64,000 bases of DNA from Isoetes taiwanensis (Eukaryota > Streptophyta > Lycopodiopsida > Isoetales > Isoetaceae). Where the stretch lies: assembly GCA_021234155.1 (NCBI GenBank), contig JAJEKV010000236.1, positions 1-64,000 of the forward strand, read 5' to 3'. Positions 24,301 through 34,691 of this stretch are shown here, piece by piece (the stretch's first letter is position 1; the number at the start of each line of letters is the position of its first letter). The position numbers and the translations under genes were made by a program. The notes under the pieces are model-generated. The model was not told where the DNA came from. It searched no databases and worked only from the letters and a program-made list of their open reading frames with translations.

Positions 24301-24900
24301 CAAGCAAATACACGACATCGGGACATACCAGCCAAATCAAGCACAAGGGTGGCTCATAGAGGTTTAAGTTGTTTTACGTAGTACTTGTTTGAAAGGAGGC
24401 TGGTCATCTTGTGTGAACAAGCCAGTTGAAGAATTGGAAATATGTTACACTAAAGCCCGGATAAGTCTCTTGGTGAAAGTCTTGAAAGCCGAAATCGATG
24501 AGGCATTTTGAAGGTGATGGAGAATGGCTATCAGGAAGCGTGGGGAAGGTGATAACTTTGTTGTTGTAGGCCGGCGGGGAAATCGGGGAGAATCTGATTT
24601 CTATGTGGTCAAATGTGTTAAGCCGAGGCATATCCTTTGAGAATTGTCAAGGATAGGCTGAGTCGGACCTTTAATGTGGATGAACATGTGTTGGCTGGTT
24701 TGTACTATCTTTGCTTGACCGGATGGTAGTTGGGATGCTACTTGAAGACAAAGGCGACTTTCGATCACAGTCATCGCGTTATCGGCTATCAAGTTTGAGA
24801 TGAATCGATTCACGGCACCAAGAGATTTTTCCCTTGAACGGGCTACTCACCGGATGATCCTTGATGGTCGCCATATGAAGGTTGAATATGCTTTGGCCTA
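21360..24900 (+). pseudogene. Transposase-like gene of the 7.66-kb element, frameshifted
   Basis: Several frames follow one another in the same direction. Near 21500-21990 there is a basic N-terminal region (DAARKENLVRNKM, RPWQEIAKQVVDYFNKL). The most telling part is 23785-23960: WSDGCSSQFKSADHS, then VWNFFRTAHGKGETHDGQ and GAGSLKG. This D...QFK...HGKG..DG.G...K pattern is one I associate with uncharacterised transposon-linked proteins of animals and plants; it contains candidate catalytic acidic residues. Two 73-bp tandem repeats (from 23168 and 23241) lie in the middle. Frameshifts and stops mean it is not functional as read. The assignment as transposase is inferred from motif plus position between TIRs. 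Confidence 0.6.
23168..23309 (+). repeat. 73-bp tandem duplication inside the transposase-like gene
   Basis: Two units, at 23168-23240 and 23241-23309, share 'aagaagggaaacaaaagtaa' and 'ggtgggac'. A length that is not a multiple of three changes the frame after the first unit. Confidence 0.75.
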
Positions 24901-25399
24901 GTTGTTTTATCATTGTAACAAATCTGTAGTTACTTGTGTACTTGTCTCAAATTTTGATCATTGTATTGGAGACAATGCCCCTAAGACAATGTTTGTAGTA
25001 TTGGTTTGAATTATTGGAGTATTTTAGTATTGGAAACAATGCTTGTAGTATTGGAGAGTAAGCTTGATATATATTACGAGAAAATTGTACACTCAAGATT
25101 AGAACATCACTCAAGATCACTCAATCTTGAAGATAAGACAAAGTAATCATACATATATATTACAAAAAGTCTTGTACAATGGTTACTTCATGAGTCATCG
25201 AAGTCTTGAGTCATCTTTCGTGCGCGAGGAAGGGTGCCGGGTGCCTTTGTACTTCTAATGGAGCATTGAGGATATAGTAGGCGAGACAAGATAGTTGTTG
25301 AGGCGGTAATCAACACTACAAGCTGTCTCCTCTTCCAACCATGCATCGAGTGATGTCAACTGTGAGATCGTTTCTGTATGCTGACATGAGAAGACAAGT

Positions 25400-28300
25400 A
25401 TTCAAAGTTGGACACACAAACTTCGCAAAAAGTTGTCCTCTTCTTGCCCCTTGAAAGGCATAATGGGAAGGGTTGTGTGTGGGGGTTTAGAAACCCTTTT
25501 GTGTAGGCTATCATCAACCAAGAAAATCATACCATGATTTTGAGGAAAATCCTCAAGTACAACCTTCAACTCCTTGAAAAAATCGCTTTTTAAGTACTGT
25601 TTGGATGCTTGCATGCATAGCAATGCTCTTGACCATAAACCTTCAAGAATGCAGTGTGCAAATCGGGGAACAATGCATCCACCATATCCCTTGTATTAGA
25701 AGTAGAGAAGCACTCCAAATAACAATATCAAACCTCTGCGGTGCCCCTCCACAAACTCATGATACCACAGTGCGCAAATGAGGTACTTATTTGCGGTTTC
25801 TTTTACAACATGCTTGGTTTGTGGTGGAGGCAAGATTTTCCCGTTCATTCTCCTCATTTTGTAATGCGTGCCCGATTACACCATTTACGTCCGGCACCAT
25901 CAACTTCCGATGCGGGTGTCCATCCTTGGGCGTTTGCAACCACTTGTCGATGTGTCTTTGCATCGTGCTTTTAATCTGTCTTTGCAATGTGTCTTTGGAC
26001 TTCTGGCTCTTGGGAAGTGCTATCGGGAGGTCTTTGGCCAGTCTTTTGCAACCTCTTTGGACTCTACGCTTTATCTTTGCTACGGATGGATGATGGAGAG
26101 ATTCATCCTTATTAGTATAGCCCCAATGTATGGGTGTTTCCGGCTATCGGTAACCCTTGCTTTGCCTTTGTCCTCGGTTTCTTCATTCGACTGTCTTGTT
26201 CTCTCGCATGCAAGGATGAGCTGCAATTAACAAGCGGAAATTCGAAACACATACGAAATATAGCGGGATAGGGCACCTTTTGTATGTTAGAGTTTGTGTT
26301 GGCACTTCTTTTATCGTATTGTCTTCTTCATCGGATTCACTAAGTATAACCATTGGCTGCCTTCTTTTTTACTTGAGACAAGTTTTCTGAGAAAGCCTAA
26401 GTTGAATAATCAAACCAAAATTTGCACATTAAAGGTGGAATAAAAGCAGGGGATCAAATATATTAATTGTTTGAACAAAACTTTTTTGGTGATGGTTTAG
26501 GGTTGTCTTGCAAAATCAAGGTTTGCTTGCACGAAATACATAAGGCAAAATTACATTAGCCATGTTTTTTTTTTCTTTCCAAATGCTACTTCTATGGGGG
26601 CGTCCTCATCAAGGTCATTTTCGACTCACCCTCACTTTCTTCTTCCACAACCTTCACGGCCCTTGACCAGGTGTCAACTTTGTTCACCTACTTAACGATT
26701 GTCGAATCGATTGCCGACATCTTAGCCATCGTTTTCCTTCCCTGCATCAGCGGTGTTAGAGGAGGCCTTTGTAGAGGCGGTGCGAGAATTTGGAACTATA
26801 CTATAATTGTTGGCACCATCACTACTACTTGAATCTCCCTTGGATTCGGCATGCTTTGGTGTCTCGACCTTTGTCTTTGCCAAGTCTTTGCGGTATCTTT
26901 GAAGAGTCTTTGGTAGTTTGTTTGTCAATGTCTCTGACACCTTCCGATCTTTGTCAATTCAAAATCGAGCAAAGCGGGCATGTACCTTTTCCCATGTCTT
27001 GGTACGTGGAGTGTGAACCCTTGTGGACTTGTGCTTGGCTGATCACGGGGTCCTTTTACTTTTTGGTGTGATTTCTTTGTTTCCCTTTTCTGCCGCTACG
27101 GGGAGTTGTGGCTACATGCTCATCAACATCAATTATCTTCTTCGTTTTTGTGAGTTGTTCCGGCATGCAACACTTCACCTTTCTTGTATTAAAGCTTACC
27201 TATTTCTGCACTAAGCCCGGTAGGAATGGTCTCTGTGCACTTTCGAGGACATCCTTTTTCCATGAGCAAGCTGGTGCGGCTAGCGTGATAATGATGTCCA
27301 CATTTCATCCGCTTGGTGAGGGTGTAATCATCACGGAATGCAAGACCCACGGTGGAGCATCTCTCCTCATCTCAATTGGCAATCGGAATGGTATTGGGTG
27401 ATCTTTGACCGGTGATCATTTCTCTTGGTCATCTCCCTCGACTGGTGACATTCGTAAGTCTTCTTTGGGCTTTTGCAAGGAGGGACTTCGTTGTTGGCAA
27501 TCTCGGTGATTAGTGCGACCACCTTTTCTACGAGGTTTGATCTATTGGCCCACCCCATTTCAAGTAGGGACTTGACATATATTACGCCATATCTTTCTCC
27601 CTCTCCAAAGAATGAATCTCGTGAGAGACACGCATTAGGATCTGGCGGTGCTTGAAGGCGTGCAATATTATCCTTTATGGTCTTCAACTTCCCCTCTGCG
27701 GTAGAAGAAGCTTCCCTTTGCCTCAGTTATGCGACTGTTCCTTCTTTGACACTAGGTCATTCTGCTGCAATTTTAGGGCTTCTGCATATCTTGGATCATG
27801 CTTTCGGACGGAAATATTTTTCCCATAAAGGCGAGAATCTTCTTTGGACACATTGAAGTACTCTGAATGACAACCTCCCTTCTAATTTTCTGGCGATTTT
27901 GCCGAGGTAGCTTTTTACGCGCAATGCTTTTCAGTCTTTGTTGTCTGCTTTGTGATTTCTTTGGGCTCTGCTTTGTGTTCCGTGGGGGCCCTGGTCTTTG
28001 GGTTCACTCTTGACCTTGCTTTCGAATAGGCTACGCTTTTTGCTTTGCCTTCTTTGCCCAATTGACCTTGAAATTTTACGGATCTGCTTGGCCCTCTTGC
28101 GGTTGTTGAATGCAAATAAAAAGGAAACCGTCTTCCTTACTTCTCTGTTCTTCAATCCTTACGGGTATATCTTGCTCAACAGCTCAATTAGAGCTTCTTC
28201 GTTACTCGGCCTTATTTTGTCGATGGATGTCTTGTTGAATGACACCATTGGTGTCCCAAACCTCATTATATTCTAGCTGCGGATATCACATCCGATTCGA

Positions 28301-28500
28301 AATTGAGAGGGATGCACACCCTCATTTGATAGACCCGCGTAGGCATGGAAGTCCTCCTCAGTTCGGCAATCAGCCAGGTCGGGTCTTAGGGGCACGTTCT
28401 TACGGGCTGAAAGAAATCAAGAAAAACAAATTAACGAGGGCACCATAAGCCATCAAAATTGGATTTGCATTTTGCTTACCCCTGCGCATGGCATCCATTG
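25400..28500 (-). pseudogene. Second gene of the 7.66-kb element, unknown function, broken
   Basis: Minus-strand open pieces lie end to end: 28115-27915 (basic, Lys/Arg-rich), 27687-27367 (SLLEMGWANRSNLVEKVVALITEI), 26940-26722 (Ser/Asn-rich, low complexity), 25987-25787 (KLMVPDVNGVIGHALQNEEN) and 25623-25402. Composition and spacing suggest one multi-domain protein split by indels, convergent with the transposase-like gene. I do not recognise a family. It could be the accessory protein of a two-gene transposon. Confidence 0.35.
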
Positions 28501-29840
28501 GAATTCTTGGCCGAGGCTGGTGGATTAACAACCTTCTTCACCATAGTTTTTGGCGTTTGAGTTTTGGAATACTAAGCTTGGAGTGAATCCGAAAATTCTC
28601 GAGCTTCTTCTCCGCGGGCTATTTGGCCGGAGTAGCAAAAGGTGGGGAGCACGGTTCGAAATTACAAATTCAAAGTTCGCTACCCTTTCGGGTCACAGTC
28701 ATTAGTTACGGTGGGCGGTAAGAAGGTTATGATTGAAACGGGTACGCCCTATGTGAAGTGACGGGCATAGCATAGGTTACACTTCAATTGGTGAAGGGTG
28801 GAAAAAATAGTATGAAGGGTCTTTGGTCTTTGGTCGGGTCTTTGGGGTCGGCGTTTTTTGCTACCCACCAGCATACTTTCACCCCTTATCATTGTTGTCT
28901 CATTGTTCTCTTGTTTTCTTTCCCTTTTCCTTGTTTTCTTGCAAATCCCGCGTGACATAGTCCCCGGATTCTCCTGTTAGATCCACGGGTCCTCATAGAG
29001 GGCTGTCTTGCAGGAGTTCCCGAACCCAGACCCCAAACACTGCATCCTGTGTTCAGGGCAAAAAAAACTTTGTAAGAGTTCAAAAAAATCGCTTCCGCCC
29101 TTGCTTTGGAGACGCAAGTTTGGGCAAAACTGTGGGACCGGTAAGTTTGTTCTAATTTTGCAGGATCAGTCTAGACTCATTCTCACCAGTGCAGGCATGG
29201 ATGGAGATGGAATTGTACTAGGCTCTGATATATGCCAAGGACGTGGCACAAGGCCTTTTTGGGCCATGTGGGCTTTTGTCCAAAGGAGGCTTTGTTCCAA
29301 GGAGGTACCAACGGGGTGTGCATGCTATATAGTTGCTCGGGGGAGAGCTCTGGGGCAGCAATGTCTTGGTTGAGGGCTCGTGGTTGGGTGGTGAGATGGC
29401 GTGCCCGTCAAAGTAATGCGTCTGTTTTAGGCTCAGCCATCGTTATCGATTGCATGCAATTTATGGCAAGTTCAGGGGCTGTAGTTTATGGAGAGCTTGC
29501 GAAAAAACATAGTTTTGTTTGCTATGCAGCCATAAACTGCAGGTCTGTATCATTTCATAGGAAAAATGGAACAGATAGACCCCATTGAATTATTCTATCA
29601 GTATACTACTGCAGCTGGAAGCTATGTAATTGTCCTACACAATAGGTTTAAAAATGTGGAGTTTGTGGCGAAAAGGTAATCAACTTCTGGTCATATTAAT
29701 CTCAAAATTGAAATGATATATATATGCATGATCCAGCATTCTTCCATTCTAGTTAAAGTTTCCTCAAACAAAATTCAGATCTTACAAAGGGTTGCACAAC
29801 ATCGAGCATATAGCTTCAATACTAATTGGGAAAAACTTAC

Positions 29841-29947
29841 ATTGCCCACTTGCGGGGAAGGTTCAACCGGAAGAATGATGTCCTGATTAATGCTGGCCTT
29901 CAATGCTCCATTAATCAAGTCAGGATCCAGCTCTCTAAGAAGCTTCC
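29841..29947 (-). pseudogene. Possible captured exon with intact splice sites
   Basis: On the minus strand a 107-base block has one open frame (LLRELDPDLINGALKASINQ, then DIILPVEPSPQVGN). It is preceded by a pyrimidine/AG acceptor (ctgtgcag) and followed by a good donor (gtaagttttt). No neighbouring exon could be identified, so it looks like a gene fragment carried along by a transposon. I do not recognise the protein. The stretches 29040-29840 and 29948-30840 show nothing convincing. Confidence 0.35.
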
Positions 29948-30839
29948 CTGCACAGTCAATTTATGCCTCAGTTTTATGCATAATTATCAGTAGACCACAA
30001 TTCCCTAACTTATACTAATTTACGGGTACAACCAAATTCTAAATTAGATTATTGCCATTAATGCCACATGGCTGTCACCCCACCCAAGAGACACATCTCA
30101 TCCAAAAGACACGCCCTCTCGCTTTTGTTATCATTGGCTATCTCAATTTCACTAAAGGATTTGTCATGCTTTCCATGTTAACTCTAATATTATGTTAGCA
30201 AAAGGAATTAATGTGCCTCATCTTAGATTGTCCGTTATACCGTGAGGTAATTGTCTCTAAAATACAACTTATTCATACCTTTTTCAACCATTAGTTTTGT
30301 TCCCAGTTTTATCATAAATGCCTACGGCACTTGTAATGTCTCACGCAAACCGACTAATTCTGAGATCGATGCTTCTACATTGTCAACATAGAAGGGAGAT
30401 CACGCGGCGGCTCTACAATGGGTGAATCCTTTGCTCCATGAGGGATAATCCAATCAAAGAGGATGATGTGCAACATCTTATTTGCTGGAGACAATGCTCG
30501 CATTGGTCTCGAATACTTGTCTCTAGGACATGCTTTATAACTTTATTGATGAACCCGTGAATCTCATTCGTTCCATTTTCATGCTCAAGATTGCTTCTCC
30601 TGCTGAGGACAAGGTATTTGGACTTTATCAACTTATGCCTCCAATTTTCTCAACTTATAACAAAACAAAAAGTCTTTGCCGCGTGACTAACCTCAGTTAC
30701 GGTAGGAAGCGGGACCAAAAGCCTACTATATTCTTGTTTGCTTTCGATAGCATGCTCATGGAAAGACGATTCGGAACTACCTTGGTTTTGGCTAAGTTGG
30801 TGCGCATGTCAGTCACCTAGCAAAATGTGTCCAGAGCAT

Positions 30840-31620
30840 TGAGATGGCATTGCATGTATGCCTGAGTGCGTGCTAGGAGCCCCACACATTCAGCATAGAT
30901 CAGCTGCCTGATGATCTGGTGTAGGAGGTGAGCCCCAGTGCCTCCTTATCAGCGGGCCATCTCTCCAGCGGATCAATATATAGGCCAAATAGTGTGGGGA
31001 GAGAGGGCATCCTTGGAACCCGACATCGCTCGAATGGTTGGCCCGTTTGTTGCAGTCGGCCGGTGGATATCTCATATAGCCTGTACACCACGTTCTGCAG
31101 TTCGGGAGGGACGTCTAGCTGCATTGCCCACCTCTTTTCCTGAGGCACAGTGTCAAAAGCCTTGGCGAAGTCTACGGGCGAAATCTGAGATCTTGGTTCT
31201 GTTGTCCTCAACCCGAGTCCGCAGGCGTAAACATATGATCTATGGTTGAGTGCCACGGCTGAATCCACTTTGTGTGAGTGCCCGCACACGCAAAGCCTCT
31301 GCCCATCCTAATTGGCTGCGGACGATCCGGCAAGGAGCTTTGAAAACACTAAGCTGATCATGATGGCCGATAATTGTCGAAATCACCGGTCCCCCGTCTT
31401 GTACATTGGGACAACCCTACTAGTAGTCCATTGCGAGGAAAACCTTCCCGCGGTGCCTTGTTAAACATGTCGTCGGTCGTGGGTGCCATGGATGGTCACG
31501 CCCGCCTTGAGTAACTATGCCTGCATGGTGCGGTGCTTTGGCTAGGCGTTGCGGCCCTACCTCCCTCTCTATGATTTTGATCTTGCCCCTGGGGGTAATG
31601 CACGATATGCACCCTCAGGG
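30840..31620 (-). pseudogene. LINE (non-LTR) reverse transcriptase fragment
   Basis: Read on the minus strand, 31289-30900 encodes VDFAKAFDTVPQEKRWAMQ and LPTLFGLYIDPLERW. These are the catalytic D-region and the 'P...LFxLYI' segment of LINE reverse transcriptases. The next block should carry YADD but reads YAECVGLLARTQ (about 30905-30860), so the catalytic aspartates are lost or shifted. Upstream parts of ORF2 are visible only as scraps to about 31620. It is a dead fragment, perhaps of the same family as the LINE tail at 41497-42157. Confidence 0.7.
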
Positions 31621-31656
31621 TTGTAGAGCTATTGTAGGTATTGCCTGGGTTTAGAG

Positions 31657-32092
31657 ATGGAAAAAAGATTAGAGATGAAGAAGACTAAGGATCTAAACAT
31701 TTTGTACTCCAGCAAATTTCCCAACCTGCTGGAAGACTATGATCTGCTCAAACGAATCGACAAAGGTGGGCAAGCAATTGTTTTCCAATGCAAAAGAGTG
31801 GAGGACGAGAAGAAATTTACTTGCAAAACCACCTCCAAGAACAGAAATTATGTTAGAACAGAGATGGAAATCATGCACAAATTAGCCAGCTGCCTAGGCG
31901 TCGTGCATCTAGAAGAGGCGATCAATGACAAAGATTCCTGGCATTTTATTATGGAGCCCTGCGAATGCAGCCTGGCAGATAGAATCAAGAAAAAAGGCAA
32001 GCTCTCGGAGGCAGAATGCGCCAAAGACTGTACGGAATTTACACACAAATGGGGTTGTCCATCGTGATTTGAAGGCTGCAAATGTTTTAATA
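31657..32092 (+). pseudogene. Truncated serine/threonine kinase fragment (N-lobe to HRD)
   Basis: The frame starting at 31657 encodes a kinase N-lobe: a degenerate P-loop (RIDKGGQAIVFQC), the ATP-binding lysine segment (KFTCKTTSK), and the hinge region (FIMEPCECSLADRIKKKGKL). The first frame ends at 32067; one base out of frame the catalytic loop follows as GVVHRDLKAANVL (32050-32090), then the sequence stops. Residues before HRD are also shortened. The Lys-rich hinge resembles calcium-dependent kinase relatives, but this is tentative. No introns are seen. It lies next to the LINE relic and is unrelated in detail to the MLKL-like kinase. Confidence 0.65.
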
Positions 32093-34054
32093 TAATCTTA
32101 GGCAAAAAACTCAATGCATCAAAAATATCAGGAATTAGCTGTTCCCTATGTGCTTGTTGATCTTCTGGAAAGGTTTGCTGACATGGTTTCCCTTCATCAA
32201 GAAATGGGAGTAATTTAATGGAATAAGGTCAAAGCGCCTCTGTTCAGAACTTGTTAAGATTTTCATTTGTACATGTGGACTTATTTTTTTTTTCATGAAC
32301 TCTGTCGTCAGTTATCTATGGCTCACTTTTGTATATACATACAAAGATGTGAATAAAATTCATCATGTGATTACACTTCTTTTTCTCTTGCTTATTGCCT
32401 ATCTAACTAACTATCTATCTCTTGTTTATTGTCTTCATAATAGTTTTAAAGACATCACTTCACGTAAAAATTTCACTCTTTGCTATTCAGGGCTAGTTGA
32501 CAACTTAATCATCTGAATTGATTTGTTCTATTGTAGAAGAAAAAAATTGCATTTTGTTTCTTATGATAGATTGGCTAAATTGGATAAAATGTTATCTATG
32601 TCAGATTATTGTATTAATTCACCACAGAGGAAGCCTGTAATAGCTTGGAGACTAATTAAAACATTAGTAGAGTTGCAGAGATGGAAAATGTACCTATAAG
32701 AGAAGCCATAGTCTCATATTTAGCAGTGAGGAACAGGTCTATTTTCAGATGATTATGTGGCTGATTTCAATGTAACAAAATGCATCTAAGGCAACAAACA
32801 TTATATAACAAATAGAAGAGCACATTTTGAGACTTGGCACAAATAAAAATGAATTTTCTTCCGAGAAACATAATGGAGCTTTTGTTTGTCACTGTGAAAG
32901 CATCAGATTCAAATCAAGTATGGCACAAAATGTGAATAATAAAGAAAGGTATATCTCATGGATGTTGCTCCCGAAGCCAAACAAAACAATTGTTTGAAAA
33001 AGGTTCCTAAATGCTGAGCAATATTGAAACAGGGAAACCATAATCAATTTGGAGCTTCTTGTATACGTCTAATATGTGGTACACTTGGCACTAGGACGTT
33101 CTACCAATGACAATGGTCTCCCATTCTACTATGATGCCAAGGCTTCACCTCTATTTCTGTTGGTCCGCACGAATTGCACCTAATTTTCTATGACATAAAT
33201 GGACGCATTATCCATAGAATACACTTATCTGCCTAAGTTTCAAGTACTTCTTACCTTCATACTCTAATGCATGGAAAATGCTATCTACAAAGGTGCTATC
33301 TAAAGCATCTTGCAAAACTATTTGCATCTAAAAATGCCTTAAGATTATTTTGGTGCTTCCCATCACCATTTTTACCTCACGACATTTGTACATATATTTT
33401 TTCATGTAGCAACGTTAAATATGTCATGTGTATTGTAGAATGATCTTGTTTGGTATTCAACACAATGAGTGGTGTAAACACCAAAATGAATGGTCTAGCT
33501 AGCATTTTGGTGCATGGCAAGAAACAATTAGTGAGTCCATTCAACATTTACCTTGAGTGCTTCAATTTGGAATGTACAAAATGGATGGTATAATCAACTT
33601 AAACCATGAAAGTTTCTTTAAGATCCCAAAGTTCGTGATTGCTTTTTTTTTTCCTAATAGTGAACATGACATTTCCTAAATATGCCCCATGTGCAAATTC
33701 TACATGACTTAATATGTCCCACTACATGGCTAAATATACAAATGCCCCACTACATGACTAAATATGCCCCACTCATGCAGGTTGCTTAAATATTTCCCAC
33801 TATATGTCGTGAAGCCTCCAAAGGTTCATCATCCCCCTCCAAACAAAAAAAACTAGTCGAAAGCACGTTTGGTTACTTCGCTTAGGAATTTAGTTCCTAT
33901 AATAATTTGAGTATTTCAGCAATGCAAGCGGAAAAGTATAATTATTTTGGTCTAGAAATACAACCAACCATATAGTAGCCTCCACGTGTAATGTAACCTC
34001 CACATGTTGGTCCTAAGATTGAATTGTTACTAAACAACTCAGAGACCATAGACC

Positions 34055-34170
34055 AAATTCAACGATTCGAGCGCCCTCCACATGCACAGAAATCTTATCT
34101 GGCTGCAATGTGGATAGCTTAAAATTGCTTCAAAGTCTCAACTCGTGTTTGTGCAAACGTGCCACAAAAT
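34055..34170 (+). repeat. Dispersed ~130-bp repeat, copy 2
   Basis: Matches 7930-8050 and 38255-38385 through 'ctccacatgcacagaaatc', 'ggctgcaatgtggatag' and 'gtgtttgtgcaaacgtgc'. Confidence 0.7.
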
Positions 34171-34627
34171 AAAATATATATACATATTCTCCTCCATGGT
34201 GCGTCACATAATGATCTAAGAAGCACGTATTCACTGTGCTTTGAAGTTTCTTAACCATGTGACAAGAGCTAGAGGATTATTACTTTGTATATCCTAATTT
34301 GAATCTACCGAGGGTTGCAACCCCCGCTTTTCATCTATTGATATTGGTTGACAATTGAATGATGTTGTGGTCACCAAATATTGTTGTTAGTGGTTGGCAA
34401 TTCACAACAGTCTAGTGGTTTTCAAGGATGATTTAAACATCAACCTTTTTTAAGAAGACTTACCTACCTGACTTTGACAAGGACGAGGACAAACTTGCTT
34501 AATGTAATTTGTATTTAGTTGCGGCCTCCATTTATGTGTTGTCAACTTAAATGTGTGCTCCACAAGGAACGTTGGTAATGGTTTGACATATGCCCATGTA
34601 CACTTAGTCGTTACATAAGAGTTCTTT

Positions 34628-34691
34628 TAGGCCTCTATATAGGAGTTGTAGAATAATGTTAGGCCTCTATATAGAAGTTATAGAATAATGT
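34628..34691 (+). repeat. 32-bp tandem direct repeat
   Basis: Units 34628-34659 and 34660-34691 (taggcctctatatag...gaataatgt) differ at two positions. Confidence 0.8.

Larger units (their letters stand above)
21223..28884. mobile_element. 7.66-kb TIR DNA transposon inside the LTR
   Basis: Perfect 29-bp terminal inverted repeats begin GGGTGAAAGTATGCTGG (21223-21251) and are mirrored at 28856-28884. The direct repeat CTTA flanks both ends (21219-21222 and 28885-28888). The uninterrupted LTR at 42158 confirms the insertion. Inside, decayed genes converge: one on the plus strand (about 21360-24900) and one on the minus strand (about 25400-28500). A degenerate 'gtagtattggagacaatg' repeat lies near the junction (24960-25070). 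I cannot assign a superfamily; the 4-bp target duplication and the GGGTG ends do not point clearly to hAT, Mutator or CACTA. Confidence 0.88.
20784..29039 (+). mobile_element. 3' LTR of Ty3/gypsy element A, split by a DNA transposon
   Basis: The LTR starts TGTTAGTC and ends CCCCAAACA (29031-29039). It matches the intact 586-bp LTR at 42158-42743 on both sides of the insertion (20784-21222 and 28885-29039). A TATA-box-like CTATATATAT is at 21103-21112. Without the 7.66-kb insertion it would be about 590 bp long. Order of events: retroelement first, then the TIR transposon. Confidence 0.88.

Noticed and set aside
33680-33810. A CRISPR-like array of 'atatgccccactacatg' repeats
   Set aside because: The repeats are short, unequal and few, and this is plant nuclear DNA; it is a degenerate minisatellite.
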